The notes: generated from the sequence alone by a model not told the origin. Shown: positions 9,016-16,088, counted from the first letter of the stretch. The stretch is DNA of 47,950 bases from [Clostridium] symbiosum ATCC 14940 (GCF_000466485.1 NZ_KE992824.1:1-47950); one strand, 5' to 3'. Numbers and translations are program-made.

Positions 9016-9055
9016 TTTTTAATTTAACAGGAATGTTTTCCTGTTAAATTAAAAA
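9016..9055. repeat. Perfect AT-rich palindrome after the leader terminator
   Basis: Arms of 17 bases (TTTTTAATTTAACAGGA at 9016-9032 and its exact complement at 9039-9055) flank a 6-base loop. The right arm contains the run that forms the U-tract of the terminator at 9051-9087. No U-run follows the palindrome itself in either direction, so it is either a second hairpin in the aldolase leader or a protein-binding site. Confidence 0.75.
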
Positions 9056-9087
9056 AGAGCCGTGTCTGCACATGCAAACATCGGCTC
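9051..9087 (-). terminator. Intrinsic terminator after the 42-codon gene
   Basis: On the minus strand GAGCCG (9082-9087) pairs with CGGCTC (9057-9062), extended by TGT/ACA, and is followed directly by six U residues (9056-9051). It lies 26 bases past the stop of the small gene and about 115 bases ahead of the aldolase start, so it could act either as a simple terminator or as a conditional attenuator for the aldolase. Confidence 0.8.
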
Positions 9088-9112
9088 GTCAAATCTCCCG
9101 CTAAGTATCTGG

Positions 9113-9241
9113 CTACTGATACTGTCTGACTATCCGTAAATGCTCACGCGCAGCAAAAAGAACCGGTACAAAATAAAAGCACCAGTAGCCATAAAATGTA
9201 TATGCTGTTGTATTCGCACATGCATAATTTTTTGCTGTCAT
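9113..9241 (-). CDS. 42-residue aromatic small protein, possible leader peptide
   Basis: A 42-codon gene inside its own compact transcription unit: a perfect promoter upstream, GGGAGTG 7-8 bases before the ATG at 9241, and an intrinsic terminator after the stop. The peptide starts MTAKNYACANTT, has 11 aromatic residues out of 42 with a hydrophobic core at residues 14-30 (ending FVPVLFA), and ends with the basic tail REHLRIVRQYQ. A GTATC/GATAC hairpin (9105-9109/9118-9122) holds the TAG stop in its loop. I do not recognise the family. The layout resembles leader-peptide attenuators of antibiotic-resistance or biosynthetic genes, but a small membrane peptide or a regulatory RNA with a chance frame remains possible. 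Confidence 0.6.
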   Translation of the reverse strand: MTAKNYACANTTAYTFYGYWCFYFVPVLFAAREHLRIVRQYQ

Positions 9242-9271
9242 AATGAACACTCCCGTAAAATAGTTAGTTGC

Positions 9272-9300
9272 ATTATAGGGTATCTCACACCATTTGTCAA
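9272..9300 (-). promoter_or_regulatory. Perfect consensus sigma-A promoter
   Basis: On the minus strand TTGACA (9295-9300) and TATAAT (9272-9277) are separated by exactly 17 bases. Both hexamers match consensus at every position, which is rare for a housekeeping gene. Transcription should start near 9265, about 25 bases before the small ATG. The -35 box begins 18 bases after the M24 peptidase stop. Confidence 0.9.
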
Positions 9301-9318
9301 TCACTGAAAACAATTATT

Positions 9319-10488
9319 TCAAATTACCAGAATCTTATCCGGTACCGGCCCAAAGATTTTCGTTTTTTTATCTTTTGTTATATATACATCATATTCCAGC
9401 CTTACACCGTACTCCTGTGTATAAATCCCCGGTTCAATGGAAAACATGGTACCAGGCAGGAGGCGGCGCACGTCATGCGTTTCATAATCATCCAGATTGG
9501 CTCCGATTCCATGGCAGTTATGTCCGATATTATGGCCGGTCCGGTGCATGATATACGAATCCAGTCCCTGGGCCCGGAACAGCGTTTTCGCCAGCGCATC
9601 GGCTTCGTATCCGCAGATTGCCTTTCCCTCATTCAGACGTTCCTGGATGAAGGACAAAACCCTGCTCCTGACATTATATACCGAATTGAATAACCGTTCG
9701 TATTCCGGGTCAATCTCCGGCCCCACATTCATGCACCAGGAGATGTCATAGTAGACGGCATCTTCTTCGGGCAGCCGGCCGGCAATGTCAATAATCAGTC
9801 GGCTGCCTTCCCGGATCTGCCGCGAACCGGAAGGCTCCGGCTCATATCCCGGGTCGCAGGCATGATCGTCGATGCCGAAAAAAGGCGGCGAATCCATATA
9901 AATTTCTTCTGCTCTGATCAGCCTCCCAAACTCTTTTAACATCATCCATTCGTCAATATACCTGCCCTCATTCAGATTTTTCCGAATCCAGGAGAATATC
10001 TCATCCAAAATCCGATGGATGATAACCCCTGCTTTGCGGTGGGACTCAATCTGGGCTTCGGTCAGCACCGCGCCGAAATGCTGCATCAGATCGGCTGAGG
10101 ACATCGGCTCCATCCCGAATGTCCTCAAATATTCCACCAGACCGGCGTCCATGGTACTGATGGTCGGGACATTGCCTCCGGGCGAATACTGGCAGGCAAT
10201 GCGTTTACCCGGCTCCAATATCTGCGCCAGCACCTCACGTTGTCCCTGTATTCCTTTATACAGGAACTTCTTCCCCGGCAAATGATCCAAAAGAAGCGGT
10301 TCAATCGCCGACAAAACCTTAACCGGTTGTCCTGCTGCCGGAATGTAATAGAACAAACGTCTGGTACACTTCCGGTCAGTCAGTTTCAAAAAATCATGTG
10401 TAATGGGATCACGTCCCTGAAAATCCGTAAAAAGCCATCCGTCCAGATCATATTCTTTTAAAAGTGTCTGAATTGCGGTCGTATCCAT
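9319..10488 (-). CDS. M24 family metallopeptidase (aminopeptidase P-like)
   Basis: A 389-residue pita-bread-fold protein. The N-terminal half (1 to about 160) is a creatinase-like domain. The C-terminal half carries the metal ligands: IIDIAG and YYDISW (two Asp, 14 residues apart instead of the usual 11), HRTGHNIGHNCHG (near 315), SIEPGIY (near 350) and RLEYDVYI (near 361). This set fits Xaa-Pro aminopeptidases and relatives, which release N-terminal residues before proline, probably in the cytoplasm since no signal peptide is seen. The enlarged gap between the Asp ligands is a small oddity. It lies 59 bases after the ECF S-component gene. Confidence 0.9.
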   Translation of the reverse strand: MDTTAIQTLLKEYDLDGWLFTDFQGRDPITHDFLKLTDRKCTRRLFYYIPAAGQPVKVLSAIEPLLLDHLPGKKFLYKGIQGQREVLAQILEPGKRIACQYSPGGNVPTISTMDAGLVEYLRTFGMEPMSSADLMQHFGAVLTEAQIESHRKAGVIIHRILDEIFSWIRKNLNEGRYIDEWMMLKEFGRLIRAEEIYMDSPPFFGIDDHACDPGYEPEPSGSRQIREGSRLIIDIAGRLPEEDAVYYDISWCMNVGPEIDPEYERLFNSVYNVRSRVLSFIQERLNEGKAICGYEADALAKTLFRAQGLDSYIMHRTGHNIGHNCHGIGANLDDYETHDVRRLLPGTMFSIEPGIYTQEYGVRLEYDVYITKDKKTKIFGPVPDKILVI

Positions 10489-10547
10489 AGCAATTGTCCC
10501 TGTCCTTTCCCGTCCTGCTTACCACATTAAATGAGCATATGCCATCT

Positions 10548-11162
10548 CTAACCGATACGGCGGTAGGCCGAGCTTACAGGGATATAAAGAAGAGCAATCC
10601 CAATAACGGTAAAGCCTGCATTGATAATCGTAGCCGGAATGGACATCACCTCTGCCGCAACGGCTGCGCTGAGCGTACTGCCAAGTAAAACAAGTTCCGC
10701 AACCGACCAGACAAAATCTACTGCGATATTTGTGATTCCATACAAAGCTGCGCAGATAACAGCCGCCATGTACTCTTTCTTCCGTTCCCCGGCCGCTCTT
10801 CTTTTCATAACTGAGAATACGGCCCCCACAAACAGACATTTTATAATTGTACTGACAAACACATTGGGAATGGCGTGAAGATAGCCATTTAAAATATCAA
10901 AAATTATCAGGCCTAATACTCCTGACACCGCAGAACGTTTTCCACCCAGACAAACAATCGAAAGCATTACAAAAATATGGCCGAAATGAAGAAACGGCGT
11001 TCCTACTGCAGCCGGGAGCGGTATCCGGAAGGACTGGATTCCCAGGAATATTACAGCCGCAAAAAATGCTGTCATGACGACCGACATCACGTTCGAATGA
11101 ACCTCTCTTCTGCCAGCCGCACTGCCCTCTCTGTGTGTATTCATTGTTCTCTCATTGTTCAT
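10548..11162 (-). CDS. ECF transporter S component
   Basis: A 204-residue hydrophobic protein with about six predicted membrane helices, starting near residue 25 with VMTAFFAAVIFLGIQSFRIPLP. The first-helix pattern, the GTPFLHFGHIFVMLSIVCLGGKRSAVSGVLG segment and the overall length fit S components of energy-coupling-factor vitamin importers. These bind the vitamin and share EcfA/EcfT units encoded elsewhere; none is in this window. The substrate cannot be read from the sequence, and no vitamin riboswitch is apparent upstream. The ATG at 11162 has a GAGGAGATAG site. TATAAT boxes occur at about 11207 and 11185 on the same strand. Confidence 0.85.
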   Translation of the reverse strand: MNNERTMNTHREGSAAGRREVHSNVMSVVMTAFFAAVIFLGIQSFRIPLPAAVGTPFLHFGHIFVMLSIVCLGGKRSAVSGVLGLIIFDILNGYLHAIPNVFVSTIIKCLFVGAVFSVMKRRAAGERKKEYMAAVICAALYGITNIAVDFVWSVAELVLLGSTLSAAVAAEVMSIPATIINAGFTVIGIALLYIPVSSAYRRIG

Positions 11163-11332
11163 AGCCTATCTCCTCACCTTCTGCTATTATAGATTCTCAT
11201 GTGTCCCCATTATAGCATTGGACTGACACTATAAAAACATCCAATTTTAATAGTTTTTTAAAGGTCAGTTTTAGCATCCGCCCGCAGTGATACCCGCAAA
11301 ACGGTTATATTTATGGCGGTGACCTGTTCAAT

Positions 11333-11373
11333 AAAAAAAGATACGGGAGCCTTTAAATTAGAGCCCCTGTATC
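11333..11373 (-). terminator. Bidirectional terminator after the YHYH gene
   Basis: The arms 11340-11350 and 11363-11373 pair over 11 bases with one G-U and one mismatch. On the minus strand the stem is followed by seven U residues (11339-11333), and on the plus strand by CUUUUUC. It ends the YHYH transcript about 70 bases past its stop codon. Confidence 0.85.
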
Positions 11374-11444
11374 CTTTTTCCTGTCATTGCGCCGGGAGCG
11401 CCGAAACCTTGCCCCTCTTATATTCCCATACCTGCAATGCTGTA

Positions 11445-12098
11445 TTAATAATCATAATTATCCAGGTAATCACTGAAGCTGTCATAATACTCCTCATCCC
11501 ACCTGCCATTTTTATCGAAATAACAATAGGACCCGTCAATCACAGTGCAAACATCTATCAGCATATGCCCGTTTCCATCAAAATAATACCAGTATTCGCC
11601 TATCTCCTGCCAGCCTGTTATCATGTAACCTTCGGCGTTAAAAGCGTAATAATTCCCGTCAATATTATATACACCGTCTTTTTTATAAGTCGTTTCACTG
11701 TCCTTGTACCACCAGCCCTTTTCATCCTGTTTCCAGCCTAAAGTTTCCACGGGCGCTGCAGCCGTTGTTTCCGGTATCGGAGCGGCAGCCTGAGTACCTC
11801 CGGCGCCGGATGCATTACCGTTGGCAGAGCCTGTGCTTCCGGAACTGCCGGCAGCCCCATTCTTATACGGACAGACTCCATTCGTATGTAAATGGGCCGG
11901 ATAACCTCCGCAATGATAATGATAGCTGCCCAATCCGCTCTTATTCTTATTATCCCGGTGGCCCCCGCTTGAATCTGTTCTGCCGGAATGAGCCTCAGCA
12001 GTGAACACAAATGGATTACTGCCCGCCGGCACAATTGGCGATAAACTGAGCATCATCGCCAATGCAAAACCTGTTAATCGGATTGTTTTCTTTTTCAT
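11445..12098 (-). CDS. Secreted YHYH-domain protein with cell-wall-binding repeats
   Basis: A 217-residue exported protein. Residues 1 to about 36 form a signal peptide (MKKKTIRL, hydrophobic core, AEA cleavage region). Next comes a His/Gly-rich stretch with SGRTDSSGGHRDN and GSYHYHCGGYPAHLH, the YHYH signature, with two cysteines (CGG and CPYKN). A low-complexity Gly/Ser/Ala linker leads to about 90 residues of choline-binding-type repeats: GWKQDEKGWWYKD, GNYYAFNAEGYMITGWQ, EYWYYFDGNGHM, SYCYFDKNGRW. These repeats usually hold proteins on cell-wall teichoic acids. The YHYH domain may bind metal, though this is only inferred. AGGAGGGG precedes the ATG. It is transcribed alone between two terminators. 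Confidence 0.88.
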   Translation of the reverse strand: MKKKTIRLTGFALAMMLSLSPIVPAGSNPFVFTAEAHSGRTDSSGGHRDNKNKSGLGSYHYHCGGYPAHLHTNGVCPYKNGAAGSSGSTGSANGNASGAGGTQAAAPIPETTAAAPVETLGWKQDEKGWWYKDSETTYKKDGVYNIDGNYYAFNAEGYMITGWQEIGEYWYYFDGNGHMLIDVCTVIDGSYCYFDKNGRWDEEYYDSFSDYLDNYDY

Positions 12099-12155
12099 GC
12101 TTTTCCCCTCCTGATTTGTATTTCTGTTATATTCATCACCGAATGTAACACCTCA

Positions 12156-12164
12156 ATTATACCA
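12156..12164 (-). promoter_or_regulatory. Extended -10 promoter of the YHYH gene
   Basis: On the minus strand TGG is followed directly by TATAAT (12156-12161), a TGn extended -10 element that can work without a good -35; none is seen 17 bases upstream. It lies about 58 bases before the ATG, with the tRNA terminator upstream. Confidence 0.55.
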
Positions 12165-12201
12165 CATTCCTGTTCTGGTTGGACTACTTTTTACAGTAAT
12201 C

Positions 12202-12246
12202 AAAAAAACCGCAAATCTCCTGATATTACCAGAAAATTCACGGTTT
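12202..12246 (-). terminator. Terminator of the tRNA-Leu transcript
   Basis: AAACCG (12241-12246) pairs with CGGTTT (12206-12211) and the inner arms TTCTG/CAGGA continue the stem. Seven U residues follow (12208-12202). It starts 9 bases after the tRNA 3' end. Confidence 0.8.
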
Positions 12247-12254
12247 ATGCTTCG

Positions 12255-12337
12255 TGCCGGCCGCGGGACTTGAACCCGCACGGTGTTGCCACCAATGGAT
12301 TTTGAGTCCACCTCGTCTGCCATTCCGACAGGCCGGC
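12255..12337 (-). tRNA. tRNA-Leu (anticodon CAA)
   Basis: On the minus strand a 7-base acceptor stem GCCGGCC (12337-12331) pairs exactly with GGCCGGC (12262-12256), with discriminator A at 12255. The D arm reads GTCGGAATGGCAGAC, the anticodon loop is CTCAAAA giving anticodon CAA (decodes UUG), the variable arm is long (TGGTGGCAACACC) as expected for class II Leu tRNA, and the T arm is GCGGGTTCAAGTCCCGC. The length is 83 bases. CCA is not encoded, so it must be added by a nucleotidyltransferase. Confidence 0.97.
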
Positions 12338-12434
12338 GTGCTGTCAGCGAATATTATATTACCAAAATTATAAGAAAAATGCAACCACTTTTATAAAAAA
12401 CAGATAATTTGTTATCACAATTCGGACCTGATGT

Positions 12435-12483
12435 CACCCGGCCGGAATTTACGTAAGATTTTTACGATAATTCCGGCCGGGTG
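12435..12483 (-). terminator. Nested 49-base hairpin after the AICAR transformylase gene
   Basis: Perfect 15-base arms (CACCCGGCCGGAATT at 12435-12449, complement at 12469-12483) enclose a loop that holds a second CGTAA/TTACG stem (12452-12456/12462-12466). It lies 15 bases beyond the stop codon. There is no U-run, so it may protect the 3' end or act with a factor rather than terminate alone. Confidence 0.6.
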
Positions 12484-12498
12484 GCAATGGAACATTTA

Positions 12499-13677
12499 TT
12501 AATGATGGAACAGCCGGATACCCGTAAACGCCATCACAATCCCATATTTATTACATACCTCAATCACATTGTCGTCGCGCACGGAGCCGCCGGGCTGGGC
12601 TATATATTCCACTCCGCTCTTATGAGCGCGTTCAATGTTGTCTCCAAACGGGAAGAAGGCATCAGAGCCAAGGGTGACACCGCTCATCTGGTCTAACCAG
12701 GCGCGTTTCTCTTCTCTGGTGAATACGGGCGGTTTTACCTTGAATATCTTCTGCCATGCGCCTTCGCTGAGTACGTCCATATATTCTTCACCGATATACA
12801 CATCAATCGCATTGTCCCTGTCTGCTCTTCTTATACCATCCACAAATTCCAGGTTCAGAACCTGGGGAGCCTGACGCAGGTACCAGTTATCGGCTTTCTG
12901 GCCTGCAAGTCTGGTACAGTGTACTCTGGACTGCTGGCCCGCGCCGACGCCGATGGCCTGACCGTCCTTTACATAGCATACGGAATTGGACTGCGTGTAT
13001 TTTAACGTAATGAGCGCAACCATCATATCAATTTTGGCTGAATCGGGAAGCTCCTTCTTCTCCGTCACAATATTTGAGAGAAGCTCCCTGTCAATCTTAA
13101 GCTCATTTCTTCCCTGCTCAAAAGTGATTCCGTACACCTGTTTCTTTTCAACCGGAGCCGGAACATAGTCAGGGTCGATCTGAATCACAGTATAGTTTCC
13201 GTTCTTCTTCGCTTTCAGGATTTCAAGAGCCTCCTGCGTATAACCTGGCGCAATAACACCGTCTGATACCTCGCGCTTAATCAGGCGCGCCGTATCCGCG
13301 TCGCAGACGTCGGAAAGCGATACAAAATCACCAAATGATGACATACGGTCAGCTCCCCTGGCTCTCGCATATGCACACGCGATTGGGGAGAGCTCTCCCA
13401 TATCCTCCACCCAGTAAATTTTCTTCATTGTGTCATCGAGAGGAAGCCCAACCGCCGCCCCTGCCGGTGATACATGCTTAAAGGATGTGGCGGCCGGAAG
13501 TCCGGTGGCCGCCTTCAGTTCTTTTACGAGCTGCCAGCCGTTGAAGGCGTCAAGAAAATTGATGTATCCGGGACGGCCGCTTAATACCTGAATCGGCAGT
13601 TCGCTTCCGTCTTCAATATAGATTCTGGATGGTTTCTGGTTTGGATTACAGCCGTATTTTAATTCCAGTTCTTTCAT
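12499..13677 (-). CDS. Stand-alone AICAR transformylase (phosphoribosylaminoimidazolecarboxamide formyltransferase)
   Basis: A 392-residue protein matching only the transformylase half of bifunctional PurH, as found in many Clostridia. It transfers the formyl group of 10-formyl-tetrahydrofolate to AICAR, giving FAICAR. The catalytic Lys-His pair is seen as SFKHVSPAG (Lys67, His68). YTQSNSVCYVKDGQAIGVGAGQQSRVHCTRLA and the C-terminal FFPFGDNIERA / YIAQPGGSVRDD segments are the conserved transformylase core. The IMP cyclohydrolase half is missing but is supplied by the PurO gene 37 bases upstream. AAAGGAGGA precedes the ATG. A large hairpin follows the stop. Confidence 0.95.
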   Translation of the reverse strand: MKELELKYGCNPNQKPSRIYIEDGSELPIQVLSGRPGYINFLDAFNGWQLVKELKAATGLPAATSFKHVSPAGAAVGLPLDDTMKKIYWVEDMGELSPIACAYARARGADRMSSFGDFVSLSDVCDADTARLIKREVSDGVIAPGYTQEALEILKAKKNGNYTVIQIDPDYVPAPVEKKQVYGITFEQGRNELKIDRELLSNIVTEKKELPDSAKIDMMVALITLKYTQSNSVCYVKDGQAIGVGAGQQSRVHCTRLAGQKADNWYLRQAPQVLNLEFVDGIRRADRDNAIDVYIGEEYMDVLSEGAWQKIFKVKPPVFTREEKRAWLDQMSGVTLGSDAFFPFGDNIERAHKSGVEYIAQPGGSVRDDNVIEVCNKYGIVMAFTGIRLFHH

Positions 13678-13714
13678 TATGGAAATTCCTCCTTTGTGCT
13701 ATGCCCGTCGGGTC

Positions 13715-14431
13715 TTATGACTGATTCTTATTCATAATCTTTGAGCGTGTCTCTCTGGTTGCAATGTCGATGTATCGCACAAACAAAGAAACCTTGTTTT
13801 CCGGATTCAGGTTTTCCCAGAGAAGCTCTGCAAACGCTTCCATGTCATCCGGAATCGAGATCAGCTTCGGTTCCCCCTCAAAGCTTGGAAGGGGATTTGC
13901 ATCATGCATGTAGGTATGGATAAAATGGCCTTCCCCCGGCGCCGGACTTTCATAAGCAAATGTGAAGCGCAGACAGGAATCCGGACTGCCTCCGTTGCTT
14001 TTTAAAATCGACATTGCATAGTTGTAGCCGCCGTCCTCAATATGCATGATGCCTGAAATACGCGGGGTATAATTTGGTGCATCCGGCTCAAATTCACGGC
14101 AGCGCAGCGTCTGTTCAAATGTAAGCTGCTTGTCCATTCCCTCATAGATTGTATCTGTCTGATCTCCATTCGTCACAATCGTTTTATTGCCCAGAACCCT
14201 GACCGGTGCATAAATGATCAGGCTCGGATCCGTGAGCTTTGACGGATCGAATGCCTGTGTGCGGATTCCGTTTCCATCTTCCACAAATACACGGTTTCTG
14301 CTGTTCTCACTTCTACCCATGATAAAATATGCCGTCACGGCTTTTGTTCCGTCTGCCGATCTGCCGATGATAATCCCGCGGCCGGGATAGGAATTGTTCT
14401 TCAATTCCTCTGCAATAGATAACATTTTCAT
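13715..14431 (-). CDS. purO: IMP cyclohydrolase (PurO type)
   Basis: A 238-residue protein of the archaeal-type PurO family, which closes FAICAR to IMP. The start MKMLSIAEELKNNSYPGRGIIIGRS is the typical family N terminus (Ntn-like fold), and AVTAYFIMGRSENSRNRVF follows. AGGAGG lies 8 bases before the ATG. A TATAAT at 14512-14517, about 80 bases upstream on this strand, is the likely -10 element; the -35 is weak. Together with the downstream transformylase it replaces bifunctional PurH. The promoter region is shared back to back with the tetR promoter. Confidence 0.93.
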   Translation of the reverse strand: MKMLSIAEELKNNSYPGRGIIIGRSADGTKAVTAYFIMGRSENSRNRVFVEDGNGIRTQAFDPSKLTDPSLIIYAPVRVLGNKTIVTNGDQTDTIYEGMDKQLTFEQTLRCREFEPDAPNYTPRISGIMHIEDGGYNYAMSILKSNGGSPDSCLRFTFAYESPAPGEGHFIHTYMHDANPLPSFEGEPKLISIPDDMEAFAELLWENLNPENKVSLFVRYIDIATRETRSKIMNKNQS

Positions 14432-14589
14432 AGTATGGACCTCCTGCTTACGCTTTTTATATCTTGTTTCTGCTTTTATAATTACATTTTGAAAAATAGT
14501 AACCTGATTTTATTATATACCATTTTCTATATTCTTTACCAGTTAGTTTTAATGATTTTTAATAAGAAGGTTTACTTATAATTAATTCA

Positions 14590-14642
14590 TTGACTTTCCG
14601 ACACGTATGTCGTATATTAAAAACAGACATACATGTCGGAAA
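14590..14642 (+). promoter_or_regulatory. tetR promoter with two overlapping operators
   Basis: TTGACT (14590-14595) and TATATT (14613-14618) lie 17 bases apart. A 17-base inverted repeat (14595-14611 and 14626-14642, one mismatch) overlaps them. Each arm is itself palindromic, GACA-N4-TGTC, so there are two full TetR-type sites: one in the promoter spacer and one over the start of transcription. This is strong sequence evidence for autorepression, and it may also affect the divergent purO promoter. Confidence 0.8.
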
Positions 14643-14662
14643 TGTCGGGGAGGGATAAAGCC

Positions 14663-15241
14663 ATGGGTAAAAAGGGAGATGCAACAAAGGCCGCAATACG
14701 GAACACGGCGCTACATTTATTTATCCGGAAGGGATTTAAGGATGTTACGATGAAAGACATATGTGAAGCAGCAGGACTGAGCCGCGGCGGTTTATATATG
14801 CATTATGGAAGTACCGGACAGATTTTTGCCGACATCATAAATGAAATTATGTCCGGCCTGGAAAATGACATTGCCGAAAAGATGGAAAACGGTCAGTCTG
14901 CAACCGTTATTCTGGATGAGTTACTGGAACGTTACCAGTCCGAAATGCTTGACAGAAGCGGTTCACTGGGACTTGCTTTTTACGAGTATTACAGCAGTAT
15001 TCCACTATCTGACGATAACGCCATGCTGAAACAGTATTACATTTCAAAAGCAATGCTTTGCAGTCTGATTAAGTATGGAATCAGCAAAGGCGAGTTTCGG
15101 CAGGTGAATATTAACGCCGTTGTTGATCTGCTCCTTTTTTCTTATCAGGGAGTCCGGATGCTGAGCAGTATCATGCCGCTGGATGACGACACAATTCCAG
15201 CAGGCATGATTAGACAGATTAGGGAGATGTTAATAAAATAA
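14663..15241 (+). CDS. TetR/AcrR family transcriptional regulator
   Basis: A 192-residue repressor. The N-terminal TetR helix-turn-helix covers about residues 10-56 (IRNTALHLFIRKGFKDVTMKD, then ICEAAGLSRGGLYMHYGST). The C-terminal ligand domain has no recognisable relation beyond the family and its ligand is unknown. The ATG at 14663 is chosen because GGGGAGGG lies 9 bases upstream; an ATG 10 codons earlier would sit inside the second operator. The metallo-hydrolase gene follows after 22 bases, so both are probably under the same autoregulated promoter. Confidence 0.93.
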   Translation: MGKKGDATKAAIRNTALHLFIRKGFKDVTMKDICEAAGLSRGGLYMHYGSTGQIFADIINEIMSGLENDIAEKMENGQSATVILDELLERYQSEMLDRSGSLGLAFYEYYSSIPLSDDNAMLKQYYISKAMLCSLIKYGISKGEFRQVNINAVVDLLLFSYQGVRMLSSIMPLDDDTIPAGMIRQIREMLIK

Positions 15242-15263
15242 AAGAGGCTGGGAGGTAAAATTG

Positions 15264-16088
15264 ATGAAATTAAAGATTGCAGGAAGCGGCGGAATGTTTC
15301 AAATTCCAAATCCATTTTGCAAATGTCCCATCTGTGAGGAGGCGAGAATCAAACGCGGCCGGTATGAACGGTTAGGGCCGAGCCTTTATATTGAGGACAT
15401 CCATATGCTTATTGATACTCCGGAAGACATTGCCGTCGCCTGTGACCGTCAGGGTATTTCTAAAATTGAATATCTGTCTATCTCGCATAAAGACCCGGAT
15501 CATACGAGAGGCATGCGTATCGTGGAGCCATTGGGCTACAATTGTATAACCGACAGGGGAACTCCCGTACAATTCATTGCGCTTCCCGGAGTTGTGGACG
15601 ATATCAATGCGTGGAACGGAGACGGCCTATACTACTATGAAAATGTTCTTCATTGTATTTCCATTATTAAGACAGATTTCATCAAAATAGGAAAAATAGA
15701 AATACACCTGGTAAATAACAAAACCCATCGCGGCAATATGACATTTTATGTTATCTCAGACGGGGACAAAAAGGTGATTTATGCCTGCTGTGATGTGAAG
15801 CCGTTTGTGTTCAATGAGTTGTATTATGATGCGGATATTTTAATAATCGGACTGGTTTCTGATGACGGCATGCTCAAAGAAGGCCGGGCACTTGATGATG
15901 CGCCTTTTAAAGATGATATGTTCACCTTAGAGGAACTTTTGGAAATCAAACATACTTACAGAATCAAGCGCATTATCATCACCCACATTGACGAATACTG
16001 GGGCAAATCCTATGCTTATTACCGGGAATTTGAAAAAAGCTTAGATAACATATCATTTGCCTATGATGGTATGGAAATCAACTTATAG
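15264..16088 (+). CDS. PqqB/PhnP-like MBL-fold metallo-hydrolase
   Basis: A 274-residue metallo-beta-lactamase fold protein. Residues 19-24 are CKCPIC, the CxCxxC structural zinc cluster of PhnP and PqqB, followed by EEARIKRG and GPSLYI as in that group. The active-site motif reads SHKDPDHTRG (74-83), so the second His of HxHxDH is Asp (His75, Asp77, Asp79, His80). His155 (THRG), Asp177 (ACCDVKP) and His241 (ITHIDE) are likely later ligands. PhnP hydrolyses cyclic phosphoribosyl phosphate; PqqB acts in PQQ synthesis; neither pathway is seen nearby. A GGAGG site favours the ATG at 15264 over a TTG one codon earlier. It is controlled together with the TetR gene. Confidence 0.85.
   Translation: MKLKIAGSGGMFQIPNPFCKCPICEEARIKRGRYERLGPSLYIEDIHMLIDTPEDIAVACDRQGISKIEYLSISHKDPDHTRGMRIVEPLGYNCITDRGTPVQFIALPGVVDDINAWNGDGLYYYENVLHCISIIKTDFIKIGKIEIHLVNNKTHRGNMTFYVISDGDKKVIYACCDVKPFVFNELYYDADILIIGLVSDDGMLKEGRALDDAPFKDDMFTLEELLEIKHTYRIKRIIITHIDEYWGKSYAYYREFEKSLDNISFAYDGMEINL

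Noticed and set aside
11163-11330. Vitamin riboswitch upstream of the ECF S component
   Set aside because: The likely -10 boxes leave too short a leader and no TPP, FMN, cobalamin, THF or preQ1 core was recognisable.
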